DNA of 64,000 bases, from assembly GCA_028455995.1 (NCBI GenBank), contig JABELC010000001.1, forward strand, positions 4,700,501 to 4,764,500, written 5' to 3'. The notes beneath the pieces are model-generated. The model did no database searches. It saw only the letters and a program-made list of their open reading frames with translations, and was not told the DNA's origin. The translations under genes were made by a program, and so were the position numbers. This stretch comes from Scleromitrula shiraiana (taxonomy: Eukaryota; Ascomycota; Leotiomycetes; Helotiales; Sclerotiniaceae). Positions 12,949 to 23,850 of the stretch are shown in pieces (position 1 is the first letter of the stretch; the number at the start of each line of letters is the position of its first letter).

Positions 12949-14489
12949 CAATGAGTAAATAGTAAATAATAAATAGTAAATAATAAATAATAAATACTCT
13001 CTAAATACTCTCTTCACCGGCGAAGTTCAAGTTTCCATGCTCGATTTTGATATCTCATCTCTAGATAAATAGATAAATAGATAAATAGATAAATGGTCAT
13101 TGCTCATTTATATGATACTAGTACGTGGAAGTTTGAGTGAGTAGATATTAGTGGGGAATTGATTGGTTGGTTGGTTGGTTGATTGATTGATTGATTGAGA
13201 GATGGATATTATAGTTGAGTTAAGTTGAATTATATATCTACGAGTAGCATTTGATTATCTATTCGATTATCTATTTCTATTCGATTACCGATATTTTTAG
13301 CGAGGAATGGATGTGGGATAGTGTGATATTGATGGATTCATGGATTGATGAATGGTATGTAGATTGCGGGTTATTGAATTTGGGGATCTAGTGGGTAAGA
13401 GATGAGAGAAAAGACGGAATCTGGTTCGGGTTGTAGTTATATTGTATTGTTGAAGTTGTTGAAGTTGTTGATCGATTAGTACTAGTAGCAATAAAAGTAG
13501 ATGATGGGGAGGACTATCATGATGAGAGAGTTGATTTTGCTGGGTAATTAATTAGATCTGTATTATTAATCTCTTTTTTATGGGGGATAATGGATATGGA
13601 AATGGAAATGGAAATGGAAATGTTTTCTTCTTGGTGGAATTATTAATTCTTGATTCGTTGGTTCGATTTGGCTTGGTATGATTATATAAATTCCATCCTC
13701 AAGCTACTTTCATACTTCAAGTTATTTTATATATAAAAACTTTAATTAATTTTCAAATGATAATTAGATTAAATATACTAGTAGTTATAAGTTTTTTGAC
13801 TTCATTGACAAGTTTTATGAATTATTTTGTTTAAAAATTGAATAAATTTATTTAAGATAGTATTAATAAGATAGTATTTGATTTTTATACTATACTAGTA
13901 CTACTAGTAATTCTGATTATATAAATTTTAATCAGTAATTAATCAATTGCAAGATCTAATTGACTAGCTCTTATTACTAGTAGCATAAAAAACCTCAACA
14001 CACACTAAAGTGACTTTAATCACTGCAGTTGTTGTCAAACTAGAACTTGAACTACCTTTATTTGACAATCATCACTGTTAGAAGTTTTTTTTTCGCTGAT
14101 GAATGTCACGGTAATATTTTGTCAAATATGAAAGATAATATTGAAAACATGAATGTAGGATTAGCTAGCTACTCAGGCTGTAAGTAGACTCGGATTTGAA
14201 CTACTAGTACTATGTGCATGCAAGAATTATCTAATGTTGTATATGTGAATGTGAATGAATCTACCTCTAGCTAGATATATGGTCGTTATAACTTGAATCT
14301 ATTAGTATATTCAATTATTAGGAAATCTAGATTTGGATTTCTAATACCTGTTTCGAGCAGCTACTGTTTTCATCAATTCTGTTGAATCCATGTTAGTAGA
14401 GGTTCTACCAAGCAAAGAAACCCATATCCTTTTTAAGTAAATCATCAAGAAAAATAGAAGAAAGAGAGAAAAATGAAAAAAAAAATAAA
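12503..14489. other. Microsatellite-rich and AT-rich intergenic region
   Basis: About 2 kb without a supportable gene. It holds CATA repeats (12653-12695), a long GAT array (12781-12882), GGATTAT repeats (12917-12948), TAAATAG repeats (12955-12995), GATAAATA repeats (13062-13095), TTGG/TTGA repeats (13165-13198) and GGAAAT repeats (13593-13622). From about 13700 to 14000 the base composition is strongly AT with several TACTAGTA motifs. Short open frames here are products of the repeats. Confidence 0.7.
12781..12882 (+). repeat. (GAT)n trinucleotide microsatellite
   Basis: About 34 units of GAT, with one early interruption, in noncoding DNA. Reading the array as ATG makes an artificial poly-Met open frame, which is not a gene. 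Confidence 0.95.
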
Positions 14490-15875
14490 CTAACCATCAT
14501 AAGCCTCCCCCCACATCTTCGCATTCAACTCCTCATCCTCATTCTCCCCCTCACTCTCCCCTCCCAAACTCTCCCCATCATTCCCATCCCCATTCCCATC
14601 CCCATCCCCCCCCTCCACAATCTTATCCCCCTCCCCAAATCCCGCCTCAATATCACTCTCCTCCTCCGGATCCCACTCCCCCAAACCCAACCACGGTGTA
14701 GGACCCAACCCCCTATCAAAGACCTTATACATACACGGATCCACAGCCCTTTCATTCCAATGACCGTCTCTGTCAAAATTTTTGCCCTCGTGCCATTCGC
14801 CGGCGCCGAGTTTGATCAGCTTGAGGTTGGGGAGGTGGAAGGTGAGTTGGGTTAGGTGGTAGGTCCATTGGCGGTGGTAGTGCCAGGTGTTTGAGTCGCC
14901 TGATTTGTAGGGGGGGGTTGGTTAGTTATTGATTTCGTTCTTTCGTTCTTTCTTTCTTTCTTTCTTCCTCCCATCTTGAGAATCAATAATCTTTACATAA
15001 GTGAAAAAAAAAAATACGTACCAATATCATTCTTCGGATCCACAGCATACTTCTCCCCATCCAACTCCCCAAACTGCCTCACATGTCTCACAATCGGACA
15101 ATCATCCAACACCAGCGCCTCCAACGTCTCCCCATGACTCAATATCCAATCCAACTGCCAATCATGCGTAAACGTAAAATTGCCCAACTCCAATCTCTTC
15201 AATTTTGAAAATTTAACACCGCGTAAATCACATTTGGGAAAATATCCCCACCATTCGTCACAATGAATAGTCAACGACTGAAGGTTTTCACGACAGGGTT
15301 CGAGCCATGTAGAGGGTAATTCCTCGAAAAAATCATGCATGGGATCGAGACGCCACGAGGACTCTGGACTTGCGTCATCGAGCTCAGTGACGATTTTCAT
15401 TCTCAGATTATGAATCCTCCCCAATACGGCGAGGAAATCGTTCGAATGGACAAGCGTTGCATCGTTTACGTTTTGCAAGTTCTTCAAACTGAGAGTGCTG
15501 AGATTTGGAGTCGGATGCGCCTCGTCGTTTAACGCCGCGAATAAAGTCGTGAGCATCGCGGTTCGATACTCGTGGCTGTCTTCCGCGGACATGGCGAACC
15601 AGTTCCCGTCCGCGGGGAAACTACACACGCAAGCGAATTCCACGTCTACACGTGTGAGATTGGGGAATCGGTTGCAGAGTGTTAGTACACGTGCCATAGC
15701 GGGTGATAATTCGTTGATGTCTTCGTTGTTCTGATAATCATCTTTGGATTTATTGGGGTCGATGTTGGTGATGTAGTGGATTGTTCGGACGGCTTCGGCA
15801 AGATAGGGAATTGCGAGGATTTTATCCAGATTGGTTTGTTCTTCGGCTTCATCTTCTTGCTTCTCGTCGTAATCA

Positions 15876-15909
<34 letters not shown>

Positions 15910-16075
15910 TGGAAGCAAGAGTAGCGAGATTGAAACTACATTTGTAGAACAATTCTCGTGTTGCTGGTGTTGAGAGTGATTTTGACGCTAGACGGAGATT
16001 TTTTAGATCCGATTGATCGATGACCTTGTGAACGATTAATCCGATGATTTCGGCTGGGATCTTGTTGAGGTTCAT
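14490..16075 (-). CDS. F-box domain protein of unknown substrate
   Basis: Exons 16075-15022 and 14899-14490; the intron 15021-14900 has donor GTACGT and acceptor ATCAG. The product is 487 aa. The N-terminus is an F-box: LNKIPAEIIGLIVHKV, then LKNLRLASKSL. An Asp run (about residues 57-70, from a GAT repeat) follows. The body has leucine-spaced segments (LSTLSLKNLQ, LQSLTIHC, LKRLELGNF, LEALVLDDC) like the irregular leucine-rich repeats of fungal F-box proteins. The C-terminus is long, acidic and Gly-rich. By family it would be an SCF ubiquitin-ligase receptor; the target cannot be told. The start at 16075 puts the F-box at the very N-terminus, as usual. Confidence 0.8.
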
Positions 16076-16775
16076 CTTTCTAGTAAAGAGAGATTTGCTT
16101 GGTTTGACGATGGTGATGATGGTGATGATGGTGATGATGGTGGTGATGATGATGGTGATGATGGTGATAATGGTGATGATGATGATGGTGATTTAAAAAA
16201 AAAAAAAAATATAAACTAAAATATTCCTTAAAATTTATATTTCAGATAAAATTCGTAATTAATTCTGGTTTACGATAGGGGAGGTGAGGTGAGATGACAT
16301 GAGTACGGTGGATGGATGGATTTATGGCGATTTCTTTACTATTACTGTTATTGTTATAATATAATGTATGGCACGATTTCAATATAATAAACAAATATAC
16401 TACATATCAATTGATATGGCTTTTGGCTTATACTTGGATTTGAATTTGCATTGTCATGGTATTTCATTACTTGTAAAGTCTTAAGGGGGGGTAGAGAAAG
16501 CACCTAATATGCATATTCATAGTATAGATTTATCCTCGCTCGCTTGATTTATCCATTATCTCCACCCCGTCATCCTGACATATCATATTCAGTCTATCCA
16601 GTCCATACATATCCATTAACCATTATCGTTCGTTCATTTCTTCGCTCTCCTTTTCGAGTCGTGATGTGATGTGATGTGAGTATTTTTCCTGTATTTCTTT
16701 GCTTTCTGTATTCCTATATTTCTGCATTCCTACATTCGTTCTTTCATTGTTGGTCATGACGATGGGACAATTTGA
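16076..16775. other. Intergenic region with a GATGGT array
   Basis: Contains a GATGGT/GATGAT microsatellite (about 16108-16192) just upstream of the F-box gene start, a poly-A run (16196-16210), then AT-rich sequence. No gene is seen. Confidence 0.6.
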
Positions 16776-17466
16776 TTACAACAAGTACATGGCAGCGCCG
16801 AAGATGGCGGCTCCTGCGATTGGTGCTTGAGTCTAGAGGATGAAAGTTAGTATATGATTGAATTTGAATAGAATAGTATTAAAATAAACATACTCTGTAA
16901 GCACCAGAAGAAGACGTAGAAGAAGATCCACCAGTCCCGGTAGCACTAGCACCACTGCCAGTAGCCGAACCACCAGTAGCAGCCGCACCACTCGAAGCCC
17001 CCTTACTTCCACTCGCCGCGGTAGTCTGACTAGCACTACTAGTCAAAGAATGCAAGCTGCTAATCTGACTAATCTGCACACTAAGCTGGCTCTTGATCGC
17101 GGGATCCGTCTCCGTCGCCGCAATCGCGCTCAAGCTACTGATATTGCTAACAGCATTGGCGCTCTGGTTTGCGACGGCAGCGGTGGAAATGCTGCTGACG
17201 ACGTTGGCTTGGTTGGAGAGAACGGAGAGTTGAACGTTGAGGGCGGAGATTTGGTCGGCGTATTGAGATTTAGCTTGGGTGTTGGTTTCGGTTGCTTGGA
17301 GGGCTTGGAGGGAGGCGAGTGCAGAGGAGTCGCGGGCTGCAGCTGCCGAGTAGGCGTTGGCGTATGAGGTGGCAGTTATAGTGCCTGAGAAGGCGGATGA
17401 GGAGGAGGTGGATTGGGCGGAGGTGAGGGCTAGGAGGGAGATAACTGGGAGGAGTTGGAAACGCAT
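16776..17466 (-). CDS. Small Ser/Ala-rich GPI-anchored cell-wall protein
   Basis: Exons 17466-16894 and 16832-16776; the intron 16893-16833 has donor GTATGT and acceptor CTCTAG; 209 aa. Residues 1-18 form a signal peptide ending LALTSAQ. The mature part is rich in Ser, Ala, Thr and Gln with repeated SSIS/ATET-type segments, and a Gly/Ser/Thr-rich stretch precedes the tail. Exon 2 supplies a short hydrophobic C-terminus (IAGAAIFGAAMYLL) that fits a GPI-attachment signal; without this exon the anchor would be missed. The likely location is plasma membrane or cell wall. No enzymatic domain is recognised, and its function is unknown beyond surface or wall structure. Confidence 0.75.
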
Positions 17467-19984
17467 TTTGAGATTTTGTTGGTGTTGGTTGTGTAGATGT
17501 AAGGTGATGGAGGTTAAGTCGAGTTTGTGTAGACGTTAGATCTTGTAGATATTATTGTTTATATGAACAAGTTTTTTGAATTCTTTGAGGAACTTATAAC
17601 CGTTCGAGCAAGAAAAGATGGAGGATGTTTTATAGGAGAGAAAGAAGTAGAAGAGGAAGAGGAAAGATGAAGTTAAAAAAGAATTGGGGGAAATTGGATT
17701 TATTATTCAATCAAGATTCGTATGGCAATAATGAATTTAAAAGAGAAGGAAAGAGAAACAAAAAGGGAATTGATGTTACATTGCCCCTTCATCTCATTAT
17801 ATACTACACAAGGAGGCTTGGATCTCATTTAATCCTAGGAAGAGAAAAGTAGAGAGAGAAGGTTGGGGCTTGGCAACCTAGGACCTTAGGTGGATGATCA
17901 AAATATTATATCATATTAAGCGCTTATTAAGTGATATGATTGGATAATTATTATAAAATATAACAATTCTAATATCTAATTGGTTATATATTATATCTTA
18001 GTAATATGGGAGAAAGTGGTGGAAATTAGTATTTATCAGATGTTGTTTTGATATTTTTTCTACTTGTTTTCTTCTCGTCACGACGCGATGAAATAGTATC
18101 ATCATACCTATACTAGGGTTAATATCATATCACCTGATTTGATCTCAGCTCATCGCCTCAAGAATCACGTCACGTCTAATAATAAATATATCCTAACCCT
18201 CATCCCTTACTAATAATAATAATAATAATAAGTTCCAACCACGTATTCCTAATTAATTGTTTATGAATCTATACTCAGTATAATGTACACGTGCTATAAC
18301 TAGATTCTTGCTTACTGCCCCTCTTATACTGTACTGTTGGCTGGTACTTGATGATAATAATAATAATAATAATAAGTATCCATATATATAGATTACTCAA
18401 ATATTTGCCAAGGATACCAGGTTCTCCAGTTGATTAAATTGATTGACTGATACTGTTCAACTCCACTTTCTTTTTTTTGCCCTTTTCTCCATTCCAGACC
18501 AGTAGAAGTCTTCGTATTCAGGCGGGGTAGCTTGGTTAGGTTGGCATGACAACTTTCCTCGTTTGTTGGCTGTGTATGTATGTGTGTTGTCTGTGCATTT
18601 TTATTTTTCTATTGTTAATACTTCCTCCATTCAACTCAATGACTAGCTATTATATTCTTCATAATGACAACCAACGACTATTAATCAAAATCCCATCCCA
18701 TTCATACAGAATTACCGTTGCCGTTGCCATTGCCGTTACCATTTCTTTTCATTAATATCCAACCTCCTCGCATTAACTCACTCAATCATGAACGGGAAGA
18801 GAAAAAAAACCAAAAAAATATGTAGATATATTAATAGAAGCCGTGCACCAAGACACGGACTGGGAAAAAGATACATGTATACCGATACCCTGTCTGTCTG
18901 TCTGTGCTCGTATCCTTAGATCATGGGTTTCTGCATTGATCCTATTTCGATAATGAAAAATACGGGGAAGATTCGACAATTCCTTATTATTTTTGTATTG
19001 ATCAGAGTATGATGATGATGATGTGCTAGAAATCCTCAATCTTCAATCTTCAATCTTCACCGTCTTATTTTCGCTCGCTCTCGTCATCAATTCATCAATT
19101 CATCCATTCATTCATCCACATAAGCCTCAATCCATCATCGTCATTGTTTCACATCGCATCATCCGCACACGCGTACGTATGCTATGCTGTACAACAATGT
19201 TGGTTTTCTTCAGTTTAGTGATCCATCTAAGTGGTTGGGTTTGAAAATTACTTATGACCGGGTCTGGGCCGTCTGGGCCGTCAGGGCCGGTCGGGTTTAA
19301 ACAACCTATCGAGTCTATAGTTCTATCGCATCGCTTTTGATTTATTTTTGAATTTTTTTCGGACCTGAAAAATTGATGCAGCGGGTGCTTATTTTGTTGC
19401 ACTTGTACAACAATTAACGGGACGGGAGATGATATGAAATTTTGCATTACACGACATATCAAGTTGGTAGTCATCGAGTTTACTTTACTCTAGGTATAGA
19501 CACCAACCGATAAATAATCCAACCTGAGACTTGACCAGTGCCAGTCTATACGAAATCATTATGAGACTTCTTCAGCAGATGTTTCGATAATATCGTATAT
19601 CTATAGTATTTGAATTCTGAATCAATTGCTTGCTATTCATGTTTCTAAAAAATTCAATGGATAGTTGATCCACTCATTTTGTGTCCTACCACTATTTGTT
19701 GGGGCTATGAATAGCAAATACAGTATGTACAGCAAGCACTGTCTTAAAATTTACATACACACATACATAGAGCCGGACAGAAAGTCTAGATAATTCAGCG
19801 TTGAATGTTATTCCAAACTGGCTGTCTCATACCATATTCATCCATAAGTAAGCTCAAAAAATCCCACACACATACATCCGCCATCCAATCAATCAATCAA
19901 TCAACCAAACGCCCAAAATAGATCCCCCTTCCATTCCATTCCACCTCAAACCACAAACCCCCAATACAAACAACCCTCTCCTCT
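17467..19984. other. Intergenic region, no gene seen
   Basis: About 2.5 kb. It includes purine-rich leader sequence of the GPI-protein gene (17580-17860), AT-rich blocks (17890-18060), TAATAA repeats (18205-18235 and 18350-18375) and (CAAT)n near 19885-19905. Short open frames have no recognisable similarity. Confidence 0.5.
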
Positions 19985-20789
19985 CTACCCCTCCTTCCAC
20001 ACACTAACATCCACCGCCTCATGTGTCATCACCCTAATCCCCCCCGGTAACCATCTCCCTCGCCCACTATATCCCCTTTCCCTCCCAAACCGTCCGTTCC
20101 GGCACCTAGTACCCCGCACCATCCCCATCCCCCTTCATATCCAAATCCTCGCGATCAATACTCCCCAACATAATATCCAAGATCTCCGGCCACCCATTCG
20201 GCATTGGGTACACGCGGTACGCGAGATGCGTCCCGCAATTGGCGCAGAAGAAGCGGTTTCGCGCGGCGGAGGATACATATGTGCTGAGTGTGGGGTGGGA
20301 GGTGGGTGTGGGCGGTGGGCTGAAGATTTGCGAGGCGGGAAGCCAGTCTGAGACTGAGGTTTGATTGTCGTTTTCGATTTCTTTGCTTTCTTCATGGCTT
20401 TTGTTGGGTATTTGATGTTGATGTTGATGTTGATTTTGATCCGGAATTCGCACGGAAATATACTCGATGGGACAGATGAGCCAAATGGGCAATAAGGCCC
20501 CGGTTTCAAGACGGCAGTCGTTGCAGTTATCGATTGCTACCATGGGGAGACGGACTTCTTTTTCTTCTCCTTCTTCTCTTTCTCCTCCCCCTTCATTTGA
20601 TTGGTCTGGGTGGCTTGGTTAATCTGGTACTGAAGATTTAGATTTATATTTAAATTTAGATATAGATTTGCGCTTGTGAGAAAAGGGATGGAGTGGGCGT
20701 GAGGAGAGAGCGGATATGACAATCTTGTACCGGCGGGAACGGCATGAGCAGCCGTCGTGCAGGGTTACAGGGCGAGCGAGGAGTGGCAT
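19985..20789 (-). pseudogene. GFA-family (glutathione-dependent formaldehyde-activating-like) gene, probably broken
   Basis: Small zinc-binding fold. On the minus strand, the frame from ATG 20789 encodes the first metal site (HDGCSCRSRRYKIVI). A second open stretch (from about 20555) holds CNDCRLETGALLPIWL and FFCANCGTHLAYRV, then WPEILDIMLGSIDREDLD. The join between the two crosses a Lys/Glu and AT-rich low-complexity stretch (20555-20680), probably an intron, but I could not find a phase-consistent donor. The frame closes with TAG at 20106, yet family-like sequence continues: VPERTVWEGKG in the same frame, a second TAG, then THEAVDVSVW in another frame down to a stop at 19985. Either it is a pseudogene or the C-terminus is truncated. 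Confidence 0.6.
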
Positions 20790-21217
20790 TTTGGTGTTTC
20801 GTTATGAGGGGGTGTGCTAATGGATGGGAGGTATCGAGGCCCGAGTGTAATTCAAGGATATTAAGAGAATGAAGAGGAAATTAAGCGGATGTTCACGGAG
20901 GATGGGGTTGGCTTATTAAGAACTGTCGATATAGGTAAAAACGACATCTTACAGACTTTCGGTGAAAACTTCTTGATGCGCGGTTGATTCATTAGTTAAG
21001 ATATTTATCTTCCGAAGAAATATACAGCTAACAACATCACACCCCGGGAAAAATTGACGAGCAAGGCGCCCTTCATATGATATCATCAACAGAAAGAAAA
21101 ATTTAATCGAAAACTTCATCGGACAATACATTGCCCTTGAGAAAGTAAGTAATCCAGATCCATTTATTTGTTTTTTGATCCCCCTTTCCAATGATTTATC
21201 AGATAATATCTCTCTAG
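20790..21217. other. Intergenic region, no gene seen
   Basis: A 428-bp AT-rich spacer between two decayed genes. Nothing coding is recognised. Confidence 0.4.
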
Positions 21218-23005
21218 TTACAACGAAAAAAATAAAAACAGGGATTCTAGATTGACTCCGACGCCGTTGATATGTATGTCGGAGTAAAAAAGCTTTACGA
21301 TATATGAAAGAGCAATGGAGAGGATATATCTTATATCAAACTCCCCCAATCTCCCCCAAGTCTCCCCGTCAAATCCTTTTTTACCTTGTCTATCTGGCAC
21401 AAAATCCTGTATCTCTCCTACATATGCATTTCCAAGTAAAACATAATAAACCTTCTCATCCTTGTTATATTCTTTTCCTTTTCCACCTATTGATTCAAAT
21501 CCAGATTCAATATCTTTATCTACAACCCTCCTCAGCACATATCCATATCCACAAATAGCCACAATAATAGCAACAGGTTGGACCGCTGGTGGAGGTTACT
21601 TTGGTCCGACTTTCATCTGGAGTGATAGTCCCGTTCAAAGCTTTGGTCTCTTCGGGGCTCACTTATCCGATCGATGTTCGTCTTCTCGTTGTTATTGATG
21701 TGTATATCCGGATTGATACCTTTACCATGTTCCCTCAGAAATGACGATTGCAATTGAGAACTTGTCCCATTAAATATATATTTCTGAAGGAATATCTGAA
21801 ACGGTTTAGGTGCAAGTGCGAAGGCTTTACTGATAGCTAGAGGACCCACCCCAAATCCCCCATCACGAAGCCGGAACAAATTCCGACTTCGCATACTAAC
21901 AACCAGGAGGTTGTAGATTTGCTCGAGTGTATTCTGTGCATTTTGACTGAGAGGTGGCGGGGCAAGATATTGACCTTCTGGTATATCACCAGGAGGATCA
22001 TAGGTAGACCACATTGGGATTATCACTCTCCAATAAACGATTAGATGTTTCAATCCACCTACGAGATCGCTATATTTATCTCTAAAGGCTTGTTGCTACT
22101 TGGGTCCAAAGTCTATATCTGCATATCTTTGCAAGTTCTTTTTCGCAAGTTCGGCCGATTCCCAATTGACGTCGAAGTCTTCCATGGGGTTGACTTGAAT
22201 GAGAGCCCAGCAGAGAGATTTTTGTTCTCGCTCACTCAACTCGCCAGTGGACATGACGGGAAAATGTAGCGCTTTGAGAGCCTCATGACACCATTGAGGA
22301 TCTACGCATCACCAGATCTTCTCTGACGGAAGTTTTCCGTCACTTCTGTTACGACGTCGATTATAAACCCTCGAAGAATTAATGTATCGCCCTCAACTGA
22401 AGGACTCAAATCCTCATTCCCATCGTATTCACATACGGTTTGATGATATTCTACTAGTCCATTTATACGGCTCATAGAGCGAAGAACCTGCCATCGATCG
22501 GTCAGTGAAATGTGGAACCCAGGAGGGGCAGTTCCCGTCTTCATGCGGGCTGTGACGATCCTCAGGACGATAGTTCAAGCCCTCGAGAAATCTCACATCG
22601 TGCTCACAAGTAACGATCGATGAAGCTGCATTCTGGTGGACTTTTCTACTGGGCGCTCGATAGTCGATATGATGATAGAAGATTTACTTGGGCCATTTGC
22701 TAACATGCCAGTGCCCAATATACCGAAGATAAATCGACTGGATATGTGGCGGCAGTTGCATACACTGCGTTGGTTATTAGGTGGGATGATTGAATGTCGT
22801 GAGGTGTGGTCTTTTGTTTCTATCTACATGCTTCGAGTGTCACGGTGGATGTACTGGTAGCATGGAGAACTTCGGTATATGCATCATCTACGTTTTTGCA
22901 AGGATAGTCGGCTGTGAGTGATGCTGCGTTGGCGAGTTTATCCCAAGATATGATACTTTGAGATCTATACATTACTATCATTCTTGATTCGGGTGCCAGC
23001 TAAAA
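21218..23005 (-). pseudogene. HET-domain (heterokaryon incompatibility) gene, 5'-truncated and frameshifted
   Basis: HET proteins trigger programmed cell death on fusion of incompatible hyphae. The minus strand shows HET-type blocks in the right order but in different frames. Upstream is an IISWDKLANAAS block (about 22960), then IFGILG (about 22730), DYRAPS with SSIVTCEHDVRFLEGL (22590-22670), PSWVPHFTD (about 22520), and EGDTLILRGFIIDVV (22350-22400). Further on are STGELSEREQ (about 22240) and LFRLRDGGFGVGP (about 21860), then the C-terminal VAIICGYGYVLR-like block and YYVLLGNAYVGEI (about 21440). Frames change near 22435 and upstream, and an in-frame TAG lies at 22096-22098. The N-terminal YVALSYCWG region is absent; upstream DNA becomes AT-rich at 23005. 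It cannot make a full protein. Confidence 0.7.
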
Positions 23006-23427
23006 CCATCTCTTGTATAGTCTACTAGTAGTAAGCGAATTTTAAAAAGTTGTGTTTTGATATAACTTATGCATTTGTAATATACTTTTTTATATTTAAT
23101 TAATAATAATTAAATATAGTAAATATGATATTTTAGTAGTTTCAAGTTATAGTAATCTATTGAAAAATTATTAATACAATAAAATAAAATAAGTTTATAT
23201 AAAATCAAAGAAAATCTCATTTAATACATGATAAAATAAAATAAATTACTACTACTACTAGTAGTAGTAGTAGGCCTTTTCTCATCTTGGTGGAAATCTT
23301 TTACTGGTTAGTCGAGAAGCAAGGAAGATTTGAAATACGTACATCGTCACAAGACAACAACTCTGGTCCTAAGACAGTACAATCATGCTCCGGTATCTTT
23401 TCATCGACAACTAGTCTTCAAAACCGA
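23006..23427. other. AT-rich spacer with a perfect palindrome
   Basis: Strongly AT-rich from 23035 to 23245, ending in a short perfect palindrome of ACT then AGT trinucleotides (about 23246-23272). It lies between two pseudogenes and may mark old element insertion or AT-biasing mutation. No gene is seen. Confidence 0.5.
23246..23272. repeat. Perfect inverted repeat of CTA/TAG trinucleotides
   Basis: A run of four to five ACT units is directly followed by its reverse complement, centred on CTAG near 23260, so the strand can fold into a hairpin without a loop. Confidence 0.8.
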
Positions 23428-23850
23428 CTACTCTACTAGTACTCCTGGATCCTGTTCATCAAGATGTTTCCATACACCACCTACTAGTACGTGTACTCCA
23501 CCCTTCTGAACTATAGTTCCAGCCAGCATAATAAATCGTTTGACGCCATGTTTCAAGGCAACATCTATGAATGCATTCATGGAGGGGACAGGATCAGGTG
23601 TTGTGGGAGCAATAAGGTAGATAGAGGTTATTTGGACATGGAGTTGAAAAGAAATGGTATACGTAGAGGCATCGAGGAAATCGCATTTCACGGTATGTGG
23701 ATTGGCGGAAAAGTTGGCGGGTAGATTGCGTGATGCGAGAAGAAAAGGGGGAGACGGATTCGGGGAGAGAAGATGCTGAGCTAGATGGGTGGAGGGTTTT
23801 CCAGTTCCACCGGTAATGAGGATTACCGTTTTTGAGATGAGGCGTTCACT
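23428..23850 (-). pseudogene. NmrA-like NAD(P)-binding reductase remnant
   Basis: The N-terminal Rossmann motif VILITGGTGKPSTHLA reads near 23835-23790, followed by FLLASRNLP, VKCDFLDAST, ITSIYLIAPTT and GVKRFIMLAG, then KGGVHV and VWKHLDE. This is the start of an NmrA/EasG-like atypical short-chain reductase. The frame has no ATG between an upstream in-frame TAA and the nucleotide-binding motif, and it stops at 23428 after about 140 residues, whereas the family has about 280-300. An LV insertion encoded by an ACTAGTA motif interrupts the KGGVHV-GG segment. It appears to be a 3'-truncated pseudogene. Confidence 0.65.

Noticed and set aside
22045..22269. Plus-strand open frame in the HET region
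   Set aside because: The minus strand carries the HET-type blocks across the same bases, so the plus frame is a shadow.
22636..22860. Plus-strand open frame of 74 codons
   Set aside because: It lies antisense to further HET blocks, and its own sequence matches no family.
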